Notes: generated from the letters alone by a model not told the origin. Shown: positions 50,772-59,496, counted from the first letter of the stretch. The stretch is DNA of 64,000 nt from Sphingomonas hylomeconis (GCF_025370105.1 NZ_JANQBK010000008.1:152278-216277); one strand, 5' to 3'. Numbers and translations: made by a program.

Positions 50772-53060
50772 CTATTCCTCCCGCACCTCGATCAGCGGCA
50801 CGCTCGCCGCCGCGCCAGCCAGGAACGTCGCCCGGCTGACCGCCAGCCGGTCCTCAGCGAACCGCACTGGCACGTCGAACGCGAACCCCGCGCTCACCAC
50901 CGCGCCCGCCGCTGGCGCGACGTCCAGCGCCACCACCCCGCCCGACAGGACGGAAAAGGCCGCCGTCTCCACCCCGTCGATCGCCACCCGAACGCTCCCG
51001 GCCACGGGCCGCGTGATCCGCCGCACGCCCTCGCCATAATGCTTCACCAGCGCGAACCGCGTCGCGGCGCCGTCGCCCACCCCCAGCCGCTGGTCGACCG
51101 GGCTCCCCGCCCCCGAGCTCGCATCGAACGGATCGCGCAGCCGGAAGCCCCGCGCCGGCCCCAGCCGCGCGCGGAAGAAGCCCAGCAGCGCGGCGATATC
51201 CGCCTCGGAGCGGATCCCCGGCCCGGCATCGTAGCGCGTCCGCCCGCCCGCCCAGCGCGCGTTGCGCGTCTCATGGCCGCCGGCGCTGGTCAGGATCGCG
51301 GTCGAGAATTCCGGCATCACCTCCGCCTCGCGTCCCAGCGCGATCGGAAACTGCACGTCGTCGAACGCCTGCATCTCGCTCTCCGTCTCGAACTGAACGA
51401 ACCCGTCGCGCAGCACCTGCGGCAGCGCCCAGACGAACGCCCGCGCCGCCCCCCGCGCGATCGCCGCATCCGCCGCTGCGGCGATCGCGCGCCACTGCCC
51501 CGCCGGATCGGGCCGCAGCACGAAACCGGCCAGATAATGCTGCTCGTGCGGCGCATAGCCGAGCCGCTCTTCCGCCAGCGCCACGCCTTTGGCGGTCGAG
51601 GCGTTGTCGCCCGCCACCACCCAGTCGTAATCCTCGAGCTGCAGCACGTCGAACGCCGGCTTCGCCCAGCCGAGCGGCAAATTGGCCCGCTGGAGCTCCG
51701 GCGCCGCCGCATCCAGCACGGTCGGCAGATAGGCCAGCAGATGCGTCTGGCACCCCGGCGCCGCGGCCTTTGCCGCCGCCGCCAGCACCGCGGTCGATCC
51801 CGCCAGCAGCGCCCCCGCCGCATCGAGCAGCGCCGTCTGCGGCGCGCCGAGCGGCGCGCGCACGCTGGCGATCGCCACCGGGCTTCCGCCCAGCGCCGCC
51901 TTCGCCGCATCGTCGTACAGGCATGGTCGCCCGTCGGGCATCACCCACCACCACGGCTCGCCGATCTGGAATTTCGGCGCCAGCCCGGCCGTCGTGGCAA
52001 TTCCCATCAGCGCGGTCGCCACATTGCGCAGATAGCGCATTGCCCCGTTATGCGCCGGCGACAGCAGCGCCGACGGCGGGTCCCAGCCGGTCAGCCCCGG
52101 CGATCCGTCCGCGGCACGCTGCTTCCATGCCGCCCAGCAATGCCGGTCGAGCAGTTCGTACGACACCGACCAGATGATCCCGAAGCCGAGCCGCTTGGCC
52201 TCGGCGGCGAAGGCGCGGTGCCAGGCCAGCGCCGCGACGTTCATCACCTCGCCCGACGTGCTGACGAAATAGCCGCCGGACGCCGCATCGAGCCGGAAAT
52301 AATGGCTCATCCCGACATAATGGACGATGCTGCCGCGATAGCCGAGCAACAGCGCGCCCCGCAGCAGCCGCGCCGGGGTCAGGTGATAGCTGTCGTCATA
52401 GCCGCTCGCCACGCCCAGCCCATGTTCGGGCACCACCACGTCGCCGATCGCCAGCACCGCCCCCGGCCCGTCGCAGGCGATCTCGCTCAGTTCGATCCAG
52501 CCGGTGCCCGGCGCCGCCAGCGCCGCATCCGCGCCGGTAAAGCCCGGCGGCACGATCGACACGAACATCCGGTCGATATCCCCCGCCCATACCGGATCCG
52601 CCTCGCCGGGCAGCAGGAACCCGCCACTCAGCTGCGCGAAATCGAGCGAGACCAGCGCATCGGTCGGGCTGCCCGCGGCATAATTCCACAACCGCACATA
52701 CCAGGCGCGCGGGCTGCCCGCCGCGTCGCGCCCCTCGATCGTCAGCACCGGGCCGTTGATCGCGTCCAGCGCCAGCACGCCCGCGGACCGCCAGCGAAAC
52801 CGCAGCCGGCAGCCGCGAAAATCGCGCGCCGTCTCATAGGCCAGCAGCGGATGATCGTGCCGGTCTTCCGCCTCCCAGATCAGCCCGGCGAGATCGTTCG
52901 TGCGGTAGAAGTGCGCATCGACGCGCAGCGCCGCAGGCCCGGTCGTCGTCACCGACGCCATCATCGGCCGCGGAAAGTTGACCGTCCAGAAGCGCGGATC
53001 GAAGCGCGTGATCACGCCCTCATTCTGCACCGTCCGTTCGGACGCCAGCCAGAATGCCAT
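50772..53060 (-). CDS. GTA distal tail protein, g12-like, fused to an N-terminal TIM-barrel-like domain
   Basis: 762 residues. The last 200 residues are DUF2460/TIGR02217 (FSTAILTSAGGHETRNARWA, RTRYDAGPGIRS), the whole of RcGTA g12. The first ~560 residues resemble a glycoside-hydrolase-like barrel (GGYFVSTSGEVMNVAALAWH, LQLEDYDWVVAGDN). RcGTA g12 has only about 209 residues, and this extra part is about as long as the region missing from the g15-like protein. The fusion probably places a sugar-binding or tail-tip barrel in the distal tail. Confidence 0.85.
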   Translation of the reverse strand: MAFWLASERTVQNEGVITRFDPRFWTVNFPRPMMASVTTTGPAALRVDAHFYRTNDLAGLIWEAEDRHDHPLLAYETARDFRGCRLRFRWRSAGVLALDAINGPVLTIEGRDAAGSPRAWYVRLWNYAAGSPTDALVSLDFAQLSGGFLLPGEADPVWAGDIDRMFVSIVPPGFTGADAALAAPGTGWIELSEIACDGPGAVLAIGDVVVPEHGLGVASGYDDSYHLTPARLLRGALLLGYRGSIVHYVGMSHYFRLDAASGGYFVSTSGEVMNVAALAWHRAFAAEAKRLGFGIIWSVSYELLDRHCWAAWKQRAADGSPGLTGWDPPSALLSPAHNGAMRYLRNVATALMGIATTAGLAPKFQIGEPWWWVMPDGRPCLYDDAAKAALGGSPVAIASVRAPLGAPQTALLDAAGALLAGSTAVLAAAAKAAAPGCQTHLLAYLPTVLDAAAPELQRANLPLGWAKPAFDVLQLEDYDWVVAGDNASTAKGVALAEERLGYAPHEQHYLAGFVLRPDPAGQWRAIAAAADAAIARGAARAFVWALPQVLRDGFVQFETESEMQAFDDVQFPIALGREAEVMPEFSTAILTSAGGHETRNARWAGGRTRYDAGPGIRSEADIAALLGFFRARLGPARGFRLRDPFDASSGAGSPVDQRLGVGDGAATRFALVKHYGEGVRRITRPVAGSVRVAIDGVETAAFSVLSGGVVALDVAPAAGAVVSAGFAFDVPVRFAEDRLAVSRATFLAGAAASVPLIEVREE

Positions 53061-53083
53061 CACCCGGCTCCCCTCTCTGCAAT

Positions 53084-53110
53084 GCTTCCCCGGCGGACGC
53101 CGGGGCCCAG
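53084..53110 (-). repeat. Class B palindromic repeat in the GTA (g11/g12 gap)
   Basis: GCTTCCCCGGCGGACGCCGG followed by GGCCCAG, a strong GC hairpin of the class B type. It lies in the 151-base g11-g12 gap. Confidence 0.7.
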
Positions 53111-53211
53111 TCGGGACACAACAGTAGCAACGCGTCGCGCATCCTATTTTCGGCGATCGCCCCCGGACCCCGTCGCTCGCCGGGCAAGTAAACCGCCCGA
53201 GGCAGCGCGCG

Positions 53212-53784
53212 CTATTCCGCCTCCAGTGCGGCGCGCACCGCGCGCGCCACCTGCCGGCTCGATCGCGCCAGCGTCGCCGGCGCTTCGCCGTCGCGCGCAT
53301 GGACCGCGATCGACACGCGCACCTCTCGCACACCTCCACCGCCCGCCGCCTCGACGCGCCCCGCGCCGGTCGGCACGAACAGTTCCGGCCCGCGCTCGCC
53401 GACGCGGTAGGCTCGCCCGGGCGAGACCGGTCCGCCCGTCGCCCGCCCCGGCGCGCCGGCGAACAGGCTGGTGGCCAGCGACAGGAGCCCGTTCGCCCCG
53501 CCCGATCCGCCGCCGCCGCCGCCGAACAGCGACTGTAGCCCGCCCTGCACCGCCGCCGCGGCGATCTCGCCCAGCACCGACAGCGCCACGCCGCGCAGTT
53601 CCTCGAACCCGATCTTGCCGCTGCGCACCGCGCTTAGCAGCCCGCGCTCGATCGCCTGCCCGGCGCGGTCGGCGCCCGCCTGCAACGGCCCGTCCAGGCT
53701 CGCCCGCATCTCGCCGACATCGCGCGCGAACCCCTGCGTGTCCGCGCGCACGCTGATCACCAGCCGTTCGATTTCCTCATCCAT
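53212..53784 (-). CDS. GTA tail tape measure protein, g11-like
   Basis: 190 residues, close to RcGTA g11 (about 219). The N-terminus EIERLVISVRADTQGFARDV and the pair FEELRGVALSVLGEIAAAAV are typical of short tape measures, with a Gly-rich centre and a C-terminal GRAYRVGERGPELFVPTGAG, the 'GERGPE' motif of tail tape measure proteins. It sets the tail length. Confidence 0.9.
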   Translation of the reverse strand: MDEEIERLVISVRADTQGFARDVGEMRASLDGPLQAGADRAGQAIERGLLSAVRSGKIGFEELRGVALSVLGEIAAAAVQGGLQSLFGGGGGGSGGANGLLSLATSLFAGAPGRATGGPVSPGRAYRVGERGPELFVPTGAGRVEAAGGGGVREVRVSIAVHARDGEAPATLARSSRQVARAVRAALEAE

Positions 53785-54106
53785 CGGGAAACGCCTCCCT
53801 CAACCGCGCGATCGTCGCCGCATCCGGCGGCACGTCGCCGCTATCGCCCCGCAACGCGGTGACCACCGCCAGCAGCTCCGCCGGCGTGGCGCGCCAGAAC
53901 GCCGCCGGCGTCCAGCCCAAAAACGCCCCGGCAAACCCCGCCAGCCGCGAGGCGCTGTCGCAAAACTCCTCCCCGGCACGGGGAGGTGGCGCGCGCAGCG
54001 CGACGGAGGGGGTGGGCCGGCAACACAACCGCTGCGTTGCCGGCCCGCCCCCTCCACCAGCTTCGCTGGTCCCCCTCCCCGTCCCGGGGAGGATATCCCC
54101 CGCCAT
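53777..54106 (-). CDS. GTA tail chaperone, g10.1-like, with repeat-encoded N-terminus
   Basis: 109 residues. The conserved part is only the last ~62 residues: SASRLAGFAGAFLGWTPAAFW then RATPAELLAVVT, typical of the rcc01693/g10.1 family. Residues about 5-47 are encoded by the class E repeat (53966-54093), read in frame. No start codon exists between the repeat and the conserved part, so translation must begin at the ATG before the repeat (54106) or within it. The ATG overlaps the g10-like stop by one base. Confidence 0.8.
   Translation of the reverse strand: MAGDILPGTGRGTSEAGGGGGPATQRLCCRPTPSVALRAPPPRAGEEFCDSASRLAGFAGAFLGWTPAAFWRATPAELLAVVTALRGDSGDVPPDAATIARLREAFPDG
53966..54093 (-). repeat. 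Class E palindromic repeat inside the g10.1-like coding region
   Basis: A 128-base palindromic element with ends CTCCTCCCCGGCACGGGGAG and its inverted partner near 54070-54093 (CCCCGTCCCGGGGAGGAT), plus internal arms around GGCCGGCAACACAACCGCTG. It lies fully inside an open frame and adds about 43 codons in frame. Confidence 0.8.
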
Positions 54107-54417
54107 CACCGCCCCGCCAGGATCTGCCCGAGCAGCACGCGCAGCGCCGGCGTCGTCGCCGCCAGCCCGCCCGCCGCCACGCCCTCGCCGAACGCCTCGC
54201 GCGTCAGCCCCGCGGGCCGCGCGCGCAGGCAATGCCAGAACAAGGCGACCAACTCGCCCAGCCCCAGCCGCCCCTCGGCCGCCCGCTCGACCAGCGCGAA
54301 CAGCGGCCCGATCTCCTGCTCGGCCGCGACCAACGCGGCAAAGCTCGGCCGCAGCACCAGCAGTTCGCCGTTGATCCGCACCGAAGCCTCGCCCCGTGCG
54401 GGATTAGCCCCGCTCAC
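54106..54417 (-). CDS. Gene transfer agent family protein, g10-like
   Basis: 103 residues of the GTA_gp10 tail-assembly-chaperone family: ASVRINGELLVLRPSFAALVAAEQEIG, with the AAxExxxG helix, and LFWHCLRARPAGLTREAFGE. The GTG start overlaps the g9-like stop (GTGA). It pairs with g10.1 as tail assembly chaperone. Confidence 0.9.
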   Translation of the reverse strand: MSGANPARGEASVRINGELLVLRPSFAALVAAEQEIGPLFALVERAAEGRLGLGELVALFWHCLRARPAGLTREAFGEGVAAGGLAATTPALRVLLGQILAGR

Positions 54418-54821
54418 GCCGACACCACCGGCCCGCTACTCTCCAGGCTTAGCGTGTAGGATCGCTCGCCGTTATAATCCCCGGCATAATCGAGCCGCGT
54501 GACGAGGAACGTGCCCGTCATCGTCTCGCCGCTCTCGAAGCTCAGCCGATACTCGTCGAGCACCCCGGCCAGCGCATTGCCCTTCACGCGCAGCTCCGCC
54601 GCCGATCCGGTGAACACGCCGGCCCCGCTCACCGATACCGATCGCACGCCCGCCCCCGACAGCAGATCGCGCCACCCGCCCGAATCCTTCGAAGTCGTCC
54701 CGACCATCTCGCCATTGACGCTGAGCTGCGTCGTGCGCAGCCCCGCCACCGTCTGCCAGGCGACCGGCGTCGCCCCGTTCCCGACCTTCAGCAAGAAGGC
54801 ACTACCGCGTTCCACGCCCAT
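54414..54821 (-). CDS. GTA major tail tube protein, g9-like (TP901-1 family)
   Basis: 135 residues. The family motifs are GSAFLLKVGNGATPVAWQTV, LRTTQLSVNGEMVGTTSKDSGGWRDLLSGAGVRS (as the VGTTSKDSGGWRDLL core) and FLVTRLDYAGDYNGE. It polymerises into the tail tube. A class A repeat lies between it and the g8-like gene, so coupling is lost here. Confidence 0.92.
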   Translation of the reverse strand: MGVERGSAFLLKVGNGATPVAWQTVAGLRTTQLSVNGEMVGTTSKDSGGWRDLLSGAGVRSVSVSGAGVFTGSAAELRVKGNALAGVLDEYRLSFESGETMTGTFLVTRLDYAGDYNGERSYTLSLESSGPVVSA

Positions 54822-54863
54822 GATCGTCTCCTGTCTCTTGCGATGGTTGATCCCTCTTCTCAC

Positions 54864-54897
54864 CGTCATCCCGGGCTTGACCCGGGATCCCGCTTCT
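54864..54897 (+). repeat. Class A palindromic repeat in the GTA (g8/g9 gap)
   Basis: CGTCATCCCGGGCTTGACCC followed by GGGATCCCGCTTCT. It sits in the 105-base g8-g9 gap. Confidence 0.85.
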
Positions 54898-54926
54898 TCT
54901 GTCTCCAAAGGCAGCGGCATGCGCCC

Positions 54927-55322
54927 TCACACCGCCATCATCCGCACGCGATACTCGACCACCGCCGCCCAGACCCCCGGCGCGCCGCGCAGCAGCCGCG
55001 TGCGCAGCAACGCCACGCTCGCCACGCGCCACCCGGCCAGGTCGCGCGGCACCGCCTCGATCGCCGCGCCGACCATGCCGGCCAGCGCCGCCACCGCCGC
55101 GCCCGTATCCCCGGCCCCGCGCACCGTGACGGCCACGCGCAGCTCGCGCCCGGCCACAGTCTTGGTGCCCCAGTCGACCGACAGCAGCTCGCCCAGCTCG
55201 GCAAAGGGCGGCGATGCCTTCACCGCCGGTCCCTCGAACACGCCGTTGAGCCCCGCCGTCAGCGCCGCATCCCCGCGCAGCGCCGCCAGCAGCGCCGCCT
55301 GCAACACGCTCTCCGCGCTCAT
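54927..55322 (-). CDS. GTA tail terminator, g8-like (DUF3168)
   Basis: 131 residues of DUF3168. ESVLQAALLAALRGDAAL and GLNGVFEGPAVKASPPF with the RVASVALLRTRLLRG strand are typical. It caps the tail tube. The start overlaps the g7-like stop by four bases. Confidence 0.88.
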   Translation of the reverse strand: MSAESVLQAALLAALRGDAALTAGLNGVFEGPAVKASPPFAELGELLSVDWGTKTVAGRELRVAVTVRGAGDTGAAVAALAGMVGAAIEAVPRDLAGWRVASVALLRTRLLRGAPGVWAAVVEYRVRMMAV

Positions 55323-55525
55323 CGCAGCACACTCCCGATCCAGCGCAGCGCCGGTTCGGACACCGCACGCCAGCGCACACCGCGCCCGGCCACGATCACC
55401 TCCTCGCCCTCCACCATCACCGCGACGTCCGGCACGTCTCCCAGCAACGCCGCGACCTCCCCGCGCACCCGCGCCGCGCGCCGATCGCCAAGCGCCCGCC
55501 CACGCTCCACCAGCCGCGCCATCAT
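55319..55525 (-). CDS. Short head-tail protein, g7 position
   Basis: 68 residues only (RcGTA g7 is about 112). It has MARLVERGRALGDRRAARVRG and ends VIVAGRGVRWRAVSEPALRW. Probably the stopper or a reduced form of it. Position and overlaps on both sides (ATGATG/ATGA) support a translated gene. Confidence 0.75.
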   Translation of the reverse strand: MMARLVERGRALGDRRAARVRGEVAALLGDVPDVAVMVEGEEVIVAGRGVRWRAVSEPALRWIGSVLR

Positions 55526-56070
55526 CGCCCGCGCTCCGCCAGCAGCAGCCGGCGATACGGCCGCCACAGCGCGGTCACCGCCGCCGGCGGCGCCCCGCCA
55601 TCGCCGTCGCGTGCGGCATGGAGATGCCCGATCAGTCGCACCACGCCCTGTGCGATCGGCCCCGGCAACCCGGCCCAGTCCAGCGCCAGCCCGGCCTCCA
55701 CCGTCACCGCCACGCGCCCCGCCGCGCCCGGCGCGGTCACCCGTACCCAGCCGTCGCCCGCCGCATCCACGTCGATCGCATAGGCATCCACCGGCAGCGC
55801 GAACGCCGCCCCTTCCGCCGGTACGCCCAGGACCGCGACGATCGCCGTCACCGGCCCGACCGGCAGCAGCTGCCACCCGCCCGCCGCCGGCAGCACCACG
55901 CGGTGCGCCCGCACGATCAGGCTGGTGCGCAGGAACGTCTCCGCCATCGCCAGCGCCGCCGCGGCAAGATCGTCGAACAGCGCATCCTCGCTGCCGAGCG
56001 ACACCCGCGCATAGTCCTTCGCCGCCACGCGCGCGTCGGCGATCACCTGCGCCGGAAAGCCAGGAGCCAT
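55522..56070 (-). CDS. GTA head-tail connector/adaptor, g6-like
   Basis: 182 residues. The N-terminal helix (VIADARVAAKDYARVSLGSED) and the pattern VVLPAAGGWQLLPVGPVTAIVAV, followed by VRLIGHLHAARDG, are typical of gp6-type connectors. AGGGGA precedes the ATG at 56070. Confidence 0.87.
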   Translation of the reverse strand: MAPGFPAQVIADARVAAKDYARVSLGSEDALFDDLAAAALAMAETFLRTSLIVRAHRVVLPAAGGWQLLPVGPVTAIVAVLGVPAEGAAFALPVDAYAIDVDAAGDGWVRVTAPGAAGRVAVTVEAGLALDWAGLPGPIAQGVVRLIGHLHAARDGDGGAPPAAVTALWRPYRRLLLAERGR

Positions 56071-56148
56071 GTCGTTTCCCCTTACCTGTTCACCCAACGG
56101 CCCCCGCCGTCACCCCGGACGTGGTCGCTGCACCGTCGAACTCGATTC

Positions 56149-56243
56149 GCCATCCCCGCGCAGGCGGGGATCCATACCGGCGAGCGTCACGGCTCGAGCC
56201 TTGACGTCCGAGTGTATGGATCCCCGCCGTCGCGGGGATGACG
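56149..56243. repeat. Paired inverted class C repeats in the GTA (g5/g6 gap)
   Basis: CCATCCCCGCGCAGGCGGGG with GATCCATAC at 56149-56176, and its inverted copy GTATGGATCCCCGCCGTCGC with GGGGATGACGA at 56213-56243, face each other across 37 bases. A partial class A-like sequence (CCGTCACCCCGGACG) lies at 56107. They fill the 214-base gap between capsid and connector genes. Confidence 0.85.
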
Positions 56244-56284
56244 AAGTGTCCAAGCCGTAGGATCCCCGAACACATCCGCGAGGC

Positions 56285-57328
56285 TCAGCTGACGGCGAAC
56301 TTCAGCAGCTTGATCGCCTCCGAATTCGACACGCAGCCGCCGATCCGCTTGGTCGCGTAGAAATTGACGAACGGCTTGTTGCTGTACGGATCGCGCAGGA
56401 TCGCGGTCTCGCTGCGCTCGGCAATCAGATAGCCCGCCTTGAAGTTGCCGAACGCGATCGCCAGCGCGTTCGCCGCGATATCCGGCATGTCCTCGGCCTC
56501 GATCACCGGATAGCCGAGCAAGGTTGCCGGCACGCCCGCGCTCATCGACGGCGTCCACAGGAATTGCCCGTCCGTCGTCTTGAACTTGCGGATCCGCGAT
56601 ACCGTCGCCGCGTTCATCACGAACACCGCGCCCTGGCGGTACGGCGCGCGCAGTGCCTGCACGAGGTCGATCAACTTGTCCTGCGGGCTGGTCCCGAAAT
56701 CCCCCGCCACGCCGCTGGCGAGATGCTGCAACTGCCCGAACGCGCGCGTCGCATCCGCGGTCGCCGCGGTGGTATAGGTCAGGAAGCCCCTGGGCCGGTT
56801 GACGCCGCTGCCGTTGATGAACGCGCTCCCTTCCGCCTTGGCGAATTCGGTCGCGATCTCCCCCGCCAGCCATTGCTCGACATCGAATGCGGCATCGTCG
56901 AGCATCGCCTGGCTCGCGCTCGGATTGGCGTAGAGCTCGCCCATCGGCGGCACCAGTTCGGTGAACACCGGCGTCGCCGTCTCGGGCCGCGCCGCCGTCT
57001 CCGCCGCCCAGCCCGACGGCGTGCCCCCGGTCGTCACCAGCTTGCGATAACCGGCGCTGCCGACATTGACGACATTGGCCACCGAGCGGATCGGCGACAC
57101 CGATTTCAGCGTCGCATCGATCACCGCATCGATCTCGCGCGGCACGGCATAGCCGCCGGCGTCGCCGGTGAGGCCCGTAAACGACTTCATCTCGACGCTG
57201 GCGCCGCTGCGCAGAAACCCCTCGAACGCCGCCCCGCCCGGCCGCGCGCCCTCCAGCATCGGCCGCGAAACGGCCGCCAGTTCCACCGTCTCGAAGCTCG
57301 CCTCGAGCGCATCCATCGTGTCCGTCAT
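56285..57328 (-). CDS. GTA major capsid protein, g5-like (HK97 fold)
   Basis: 347 residues of the HK97 capsid family. SFTGLTGDAGGYAVPREIDAVI, SVSPIRSVANVVNVGSAGYRK and AVFVMNAATVSRIRKFKTTDGQFLW are characteristic. The N-terminal ~60 residues are the scaffold segment to be removed by the protease encoded next. CGAAGGAG before the ATG is a good ribosome site for this abundant protein. Confidence 0.95.
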   Translation of the reverse strand: MTDTMDALEASFETVELAAVSRPMLEGARPGGAAFEGFLRSGASVEMKSFTGLTGDAGGYAVPREIDAVIDATLKSVSPIRSVANVVNVGSAGYRKLVTTGGTPSGWAAETAARPETATPVFTELVPPMGELYANPSASQAMLDDAAFDVEQWLAGEIATEFAKAEGSAFINGSGVNRPRGFLTYTTAATADATRAFGQLQHLASGVAGDFGTSPQDKLIDLVQALRAPYRQGAVFVMNAATVSRIRKFKTTDGQFLWTPSMSAGVPATLLGYPVIEAEDMPDIAANALAIAFGNFKAGYLIAERSETAILRDPYSNKPFVNFYATKRIGGCVSNSEAIKLLKFAVS

Positions 57329-57408
57329 GTCCGTCTCCTTCGCCCCAAAAGAAAAGGCGCGCCCGGCAAGGACGCGCCCAAAAAAGTCACCTGCCCTCAC
57401 CCCAAACC

Positions 57409-57516
57409 CGTCATCCTGAATTCGATTCAGGATCCATCATGCCGCAAGGAAGACGCTCACCCCGAAGCGCTGGACCCAGCCGCCCGGTGGATCCTGAACC
57501 CAGTTCAGGATGACGA
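57409..57516. repeat. Paired inverted class D repeats in the GTA (g4/g5 gap)
   Basis: CGTCATCCTGAATTCGATTC with AGGATCCATC at 57409-57438, and the inverted GTGGATCCTGAACCCAGTTC with AGGATGACGA at 57487-57516, occupy the 176-base gap between protease and capsid genes. The pair overlaps the last codons of the g4 frame. Confidence 0.85.
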
Positions 57517-57900
57517 CACCGGCGGGTCTGGCACCACCGCATGAACCACAGCCAGCCACTGCATCGGCTGCGCCACCAGGCTGATCTCGACCAGTTCGAG
57601 CGCCGTCAGTTCGCGCACCCGCCCGCTCTTGGCCGCGCGCACCCGATAGCCGAACGACAGGCCCGCCACCGCGCCCGACGCCACCAGCCCGGCCAGGTGC
57701 GGCTCCTCGACCCGCCCGATCACGCGCAGGCCCCGCGCATCCTCGGCCACCCGTTCGATCACGCCGACCGGGCACCCGCGATGCTGCCACAGCAACGGCA
57801 CGCCCGCACGCACCGCCCCGAACGCGCCGCTGCGCACCACGTCGCCGCCGCGATCCGCGACATCGAACACCGCGGCATAGCCGGCAAAGCGCACGCTCAC
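57505..57900 (-). CDS. GTA prohead protease, g4-like (HK97 family)
   Basis: 131 residues. VSVRFAGYAAVFDVADRGGD and VVRSGAF, then LLWQHRGCPVGVIERV with the catalytic His, and GLSFGYRV match HK97-type prohead proteases. The GTG start overlaps the previous gene's stop (GTGA). Its final codons run into a class D repeat. Confidence 0.9.
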   Translation of the reverse strand: MSVRFAGYAAVFDVADRGGDVVRSGAFGAVRAGVPLLWQHRGCPVGVIERVAEDARGLRVIGRVEEPHLAGLVASGAVAGLSFGYRVRAAKSGRVRELTALELVEISLVAQPMQWLAVVHAVVPDPPVSSS

Positions 57901-58214
57901 TTGAGCAGCTCCCACAGCCGCAGTTTCACCGCCAGCCCGGCCAGCATCAGCACCAGCGCGGTCTTGGCGATCCAGCCCAACACCGCCTTCCACAAGGATT
58001 TCTTCGCCTCGCGCCAGGCGGCGAGCAATTCGCGCAGCTCGGCCATGTCCTTGCTCGCCTGCGCATCCTCGAGCCCGAGCCGCGCCAGCGCGCGCGTCGC
58101 GCCGAGCGTGCCCGCTTCCTCGACGATCGCGCGCAGCGCGATCAGGTCCGCCGCCTGCCCCTCGGCCTGCGCCAGCAACTGCGCCAGCACCGCATTCTGC
58201 CCGCCGCCCATCAT
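57897..58214 (-). CDS. DUF6127-like GTA protein
   Basis: 105 residues: a helical, charged part (AIVEEAGTLGATRALARLG, EDAQASKDMAELRELL) and a C-terminal membrane helix (WIAKTALVLMLAGLAVKL). The position between portal and protease matches the small g3.5-like gene of RcGTA. The start overlaps the portal stop (ATGA). Confidence 0.8.
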   Translation of the reverse strand: MMGGGQNAVLAQLLAQAEGQAADLIALRAIVEEAGTLGATRALARLGLEDAQASKDMAELRELLAAWREAKKSLWKAVLGWIAKTALVLMLAGLAVKLRLWELLK

Positions 58215-59317
58215 AGCCCCACCATATTGCGCTTTTCCTCCGCGCTCAGGAAATCCGCCCCCGCGACCAGGGACCAGAGCGCCGCGCGATCCTCCGCCAG
58301 CGCGGTCACCCGGTCGAGATCGATGGCGAGCGCCGCGTCCGGAAACCAGCCGCGCAGCCCCTGCGCCAGCGAGCCCAGGATCGATCCCGCCAGCGGCAGG
58401 ATCGTCAGCCGCCACAAGGCCCGGCTCGCCTCGCGGTAATTGGCATAGGTCGCGTCGCCCGGCAGCCCGAGCAGCATCGGCGGCACGCCGAACGCCATCG
58501 CGATCTCGCGCGCCGCCGCCGCCTTGGTCGCGGCGAAATCCATGTCGGCGGGCGACAGCGACAAGGATTGCCATGTCAGCCCGCCTTCCAGCAGCATCGG
58601 CCGCCCGGCATTGCCTGCGCCAGCGAACCCCGCCTCCATCTCCGCCTTCAGCCGCGCGAACTGCTCGCCCGACAGCGCCGATCCGTCGCCCGCATCATAG
58701 ACCAAGGCGCCCGACGGCCGCGCGGCATTGTCGAGCAATGCCTTGTTCCAGCGCGCGGCGGCATTGTGCACTGCCACCGCCCCCGCCGCCGCGCCCAGGC
58801 AGCCCAGCCCATAATGATCATCGCCCGGGTTGAACGCCTTGATATGCACCACCGCCGGTCGCCCGCCGCCATCCTCCGCCGGCAGCCGCGCCACCCGTTC
58901 GCCGACGCGGTAGGCATAGGCCGCCGGCCACCCGCCGGCATCCGGCTCCACCGTCACCCGCTCGGGGCGCAGCGCGAACAGCTCGCGCAACGCCCCGTCG
59001 GCGTCGGTGAGCAATTGCACATAGGCATTGCCGTGCAGCAACAGCTGCGCCGCCACCGTCGCCAGCAATGCCTGCCCGCCCGATCGCGCGCGCACCAGCC
59101 GCGCCAGCTCCGGTGACGACACGGCGAGCGGCGCCTCGCCGATCGCGTCCGCCACCACCCGCACCGCACGCTGCGCAATGGCGTTGCCGAGATACGCCTC
59201 GCGCACCTGCGCCTCGTACCGCACCGGCCAGTCCCCGATCACCCGCGCGCCGCCGACACGCGACAAAGCCGGACGCAAATCCTCGCGCCCGGCCGATTTC
59301 CAGCCGAAGAGTTTCAT
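58211..59317 (-). CDS. GTA portal protein, g3-like
   Basis: 368 residues. KLFGWKSAGREDLRPALSRV, AYLGNAIAQRAVRVVADAIG, LLLHGNAYVQLLTD and EIAMAFGVPPMLLGLPGDATYANY (core AFGVPPMLLG) match HK97-type portals. It forms the DNA channel at one capsid vertex. Confidence 0.93.
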   Translation of the reverse strand: MKLFGWKSAGREDLRPALSRVGGARVIGDWPVRYEAQVREAYLGNAIAQRAVRVVADAIGEAPLAVSSPELARLVRARSGGQALLATVAAQLLLHGNAYVQLLTDADGALRELFALRPERVTVEPDAGGWPAAYAYRVGERVARLPAEDGGGRPAVVHIKAFNPGDDHYGLGCLGAAAGAVAVHNAAARWNKALLDNAARPSGALVYDAGDGSALSGEQFARLKAEMEAGFAGAGNAGRPMLLEGGLTWQSLSLSPADMDFAATKAAAAREIAMAFGVPPMLLGLPGDATYANYREASRALWRLTILPLAGSILGSLAQGLRGWFPDAALAIDLDRVTALAEDRAALWSLVAGADFLSAEEKRNMVGL

Positions 59318-59348
59318 GTCGTGCTCCTGAAAAGCGCCGCGCGCCAAC

Positions 59349-59496
59349 CGTCATCCCCGCGCAGGCGGGGACCCATAACCTCGAACGCCCGGGGAAATGC
59401 CCCCCCCTAGCCCGTCACCCCGGGCTTGACCCGGGGTCCCGCTTCTTGCTTCTAGCCCGAGGAAAAGCGGGACCCCGGCTCAAGGCCGGGGTGACG
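59349..59496. repeat. Class C repeat and paired inverted class A repeats in the GTA (portal/methyltransferase gap)
   Basis: Class C CGTCATCCCCGCGCAGGCGG at 59349-59377. Class A CGTCACCCCGGGCTTGACCC with GGGGTCCCGCTTCT at 59413-59446 and an inverted class A copy at 59464-59496 are separated by only 17 bases. This matches the two ends of the GIY-YIG units with no gene between them. Confidence 0.85.

Noticed and set aside
51039..53756. A 905-codon plus-strand open frame opposite the g12- and g11-like genes
   Set aside because: Same effect of GC-rich third positions; no signal, fold or motif, and the minus strand encodes recognised GTA proteins.
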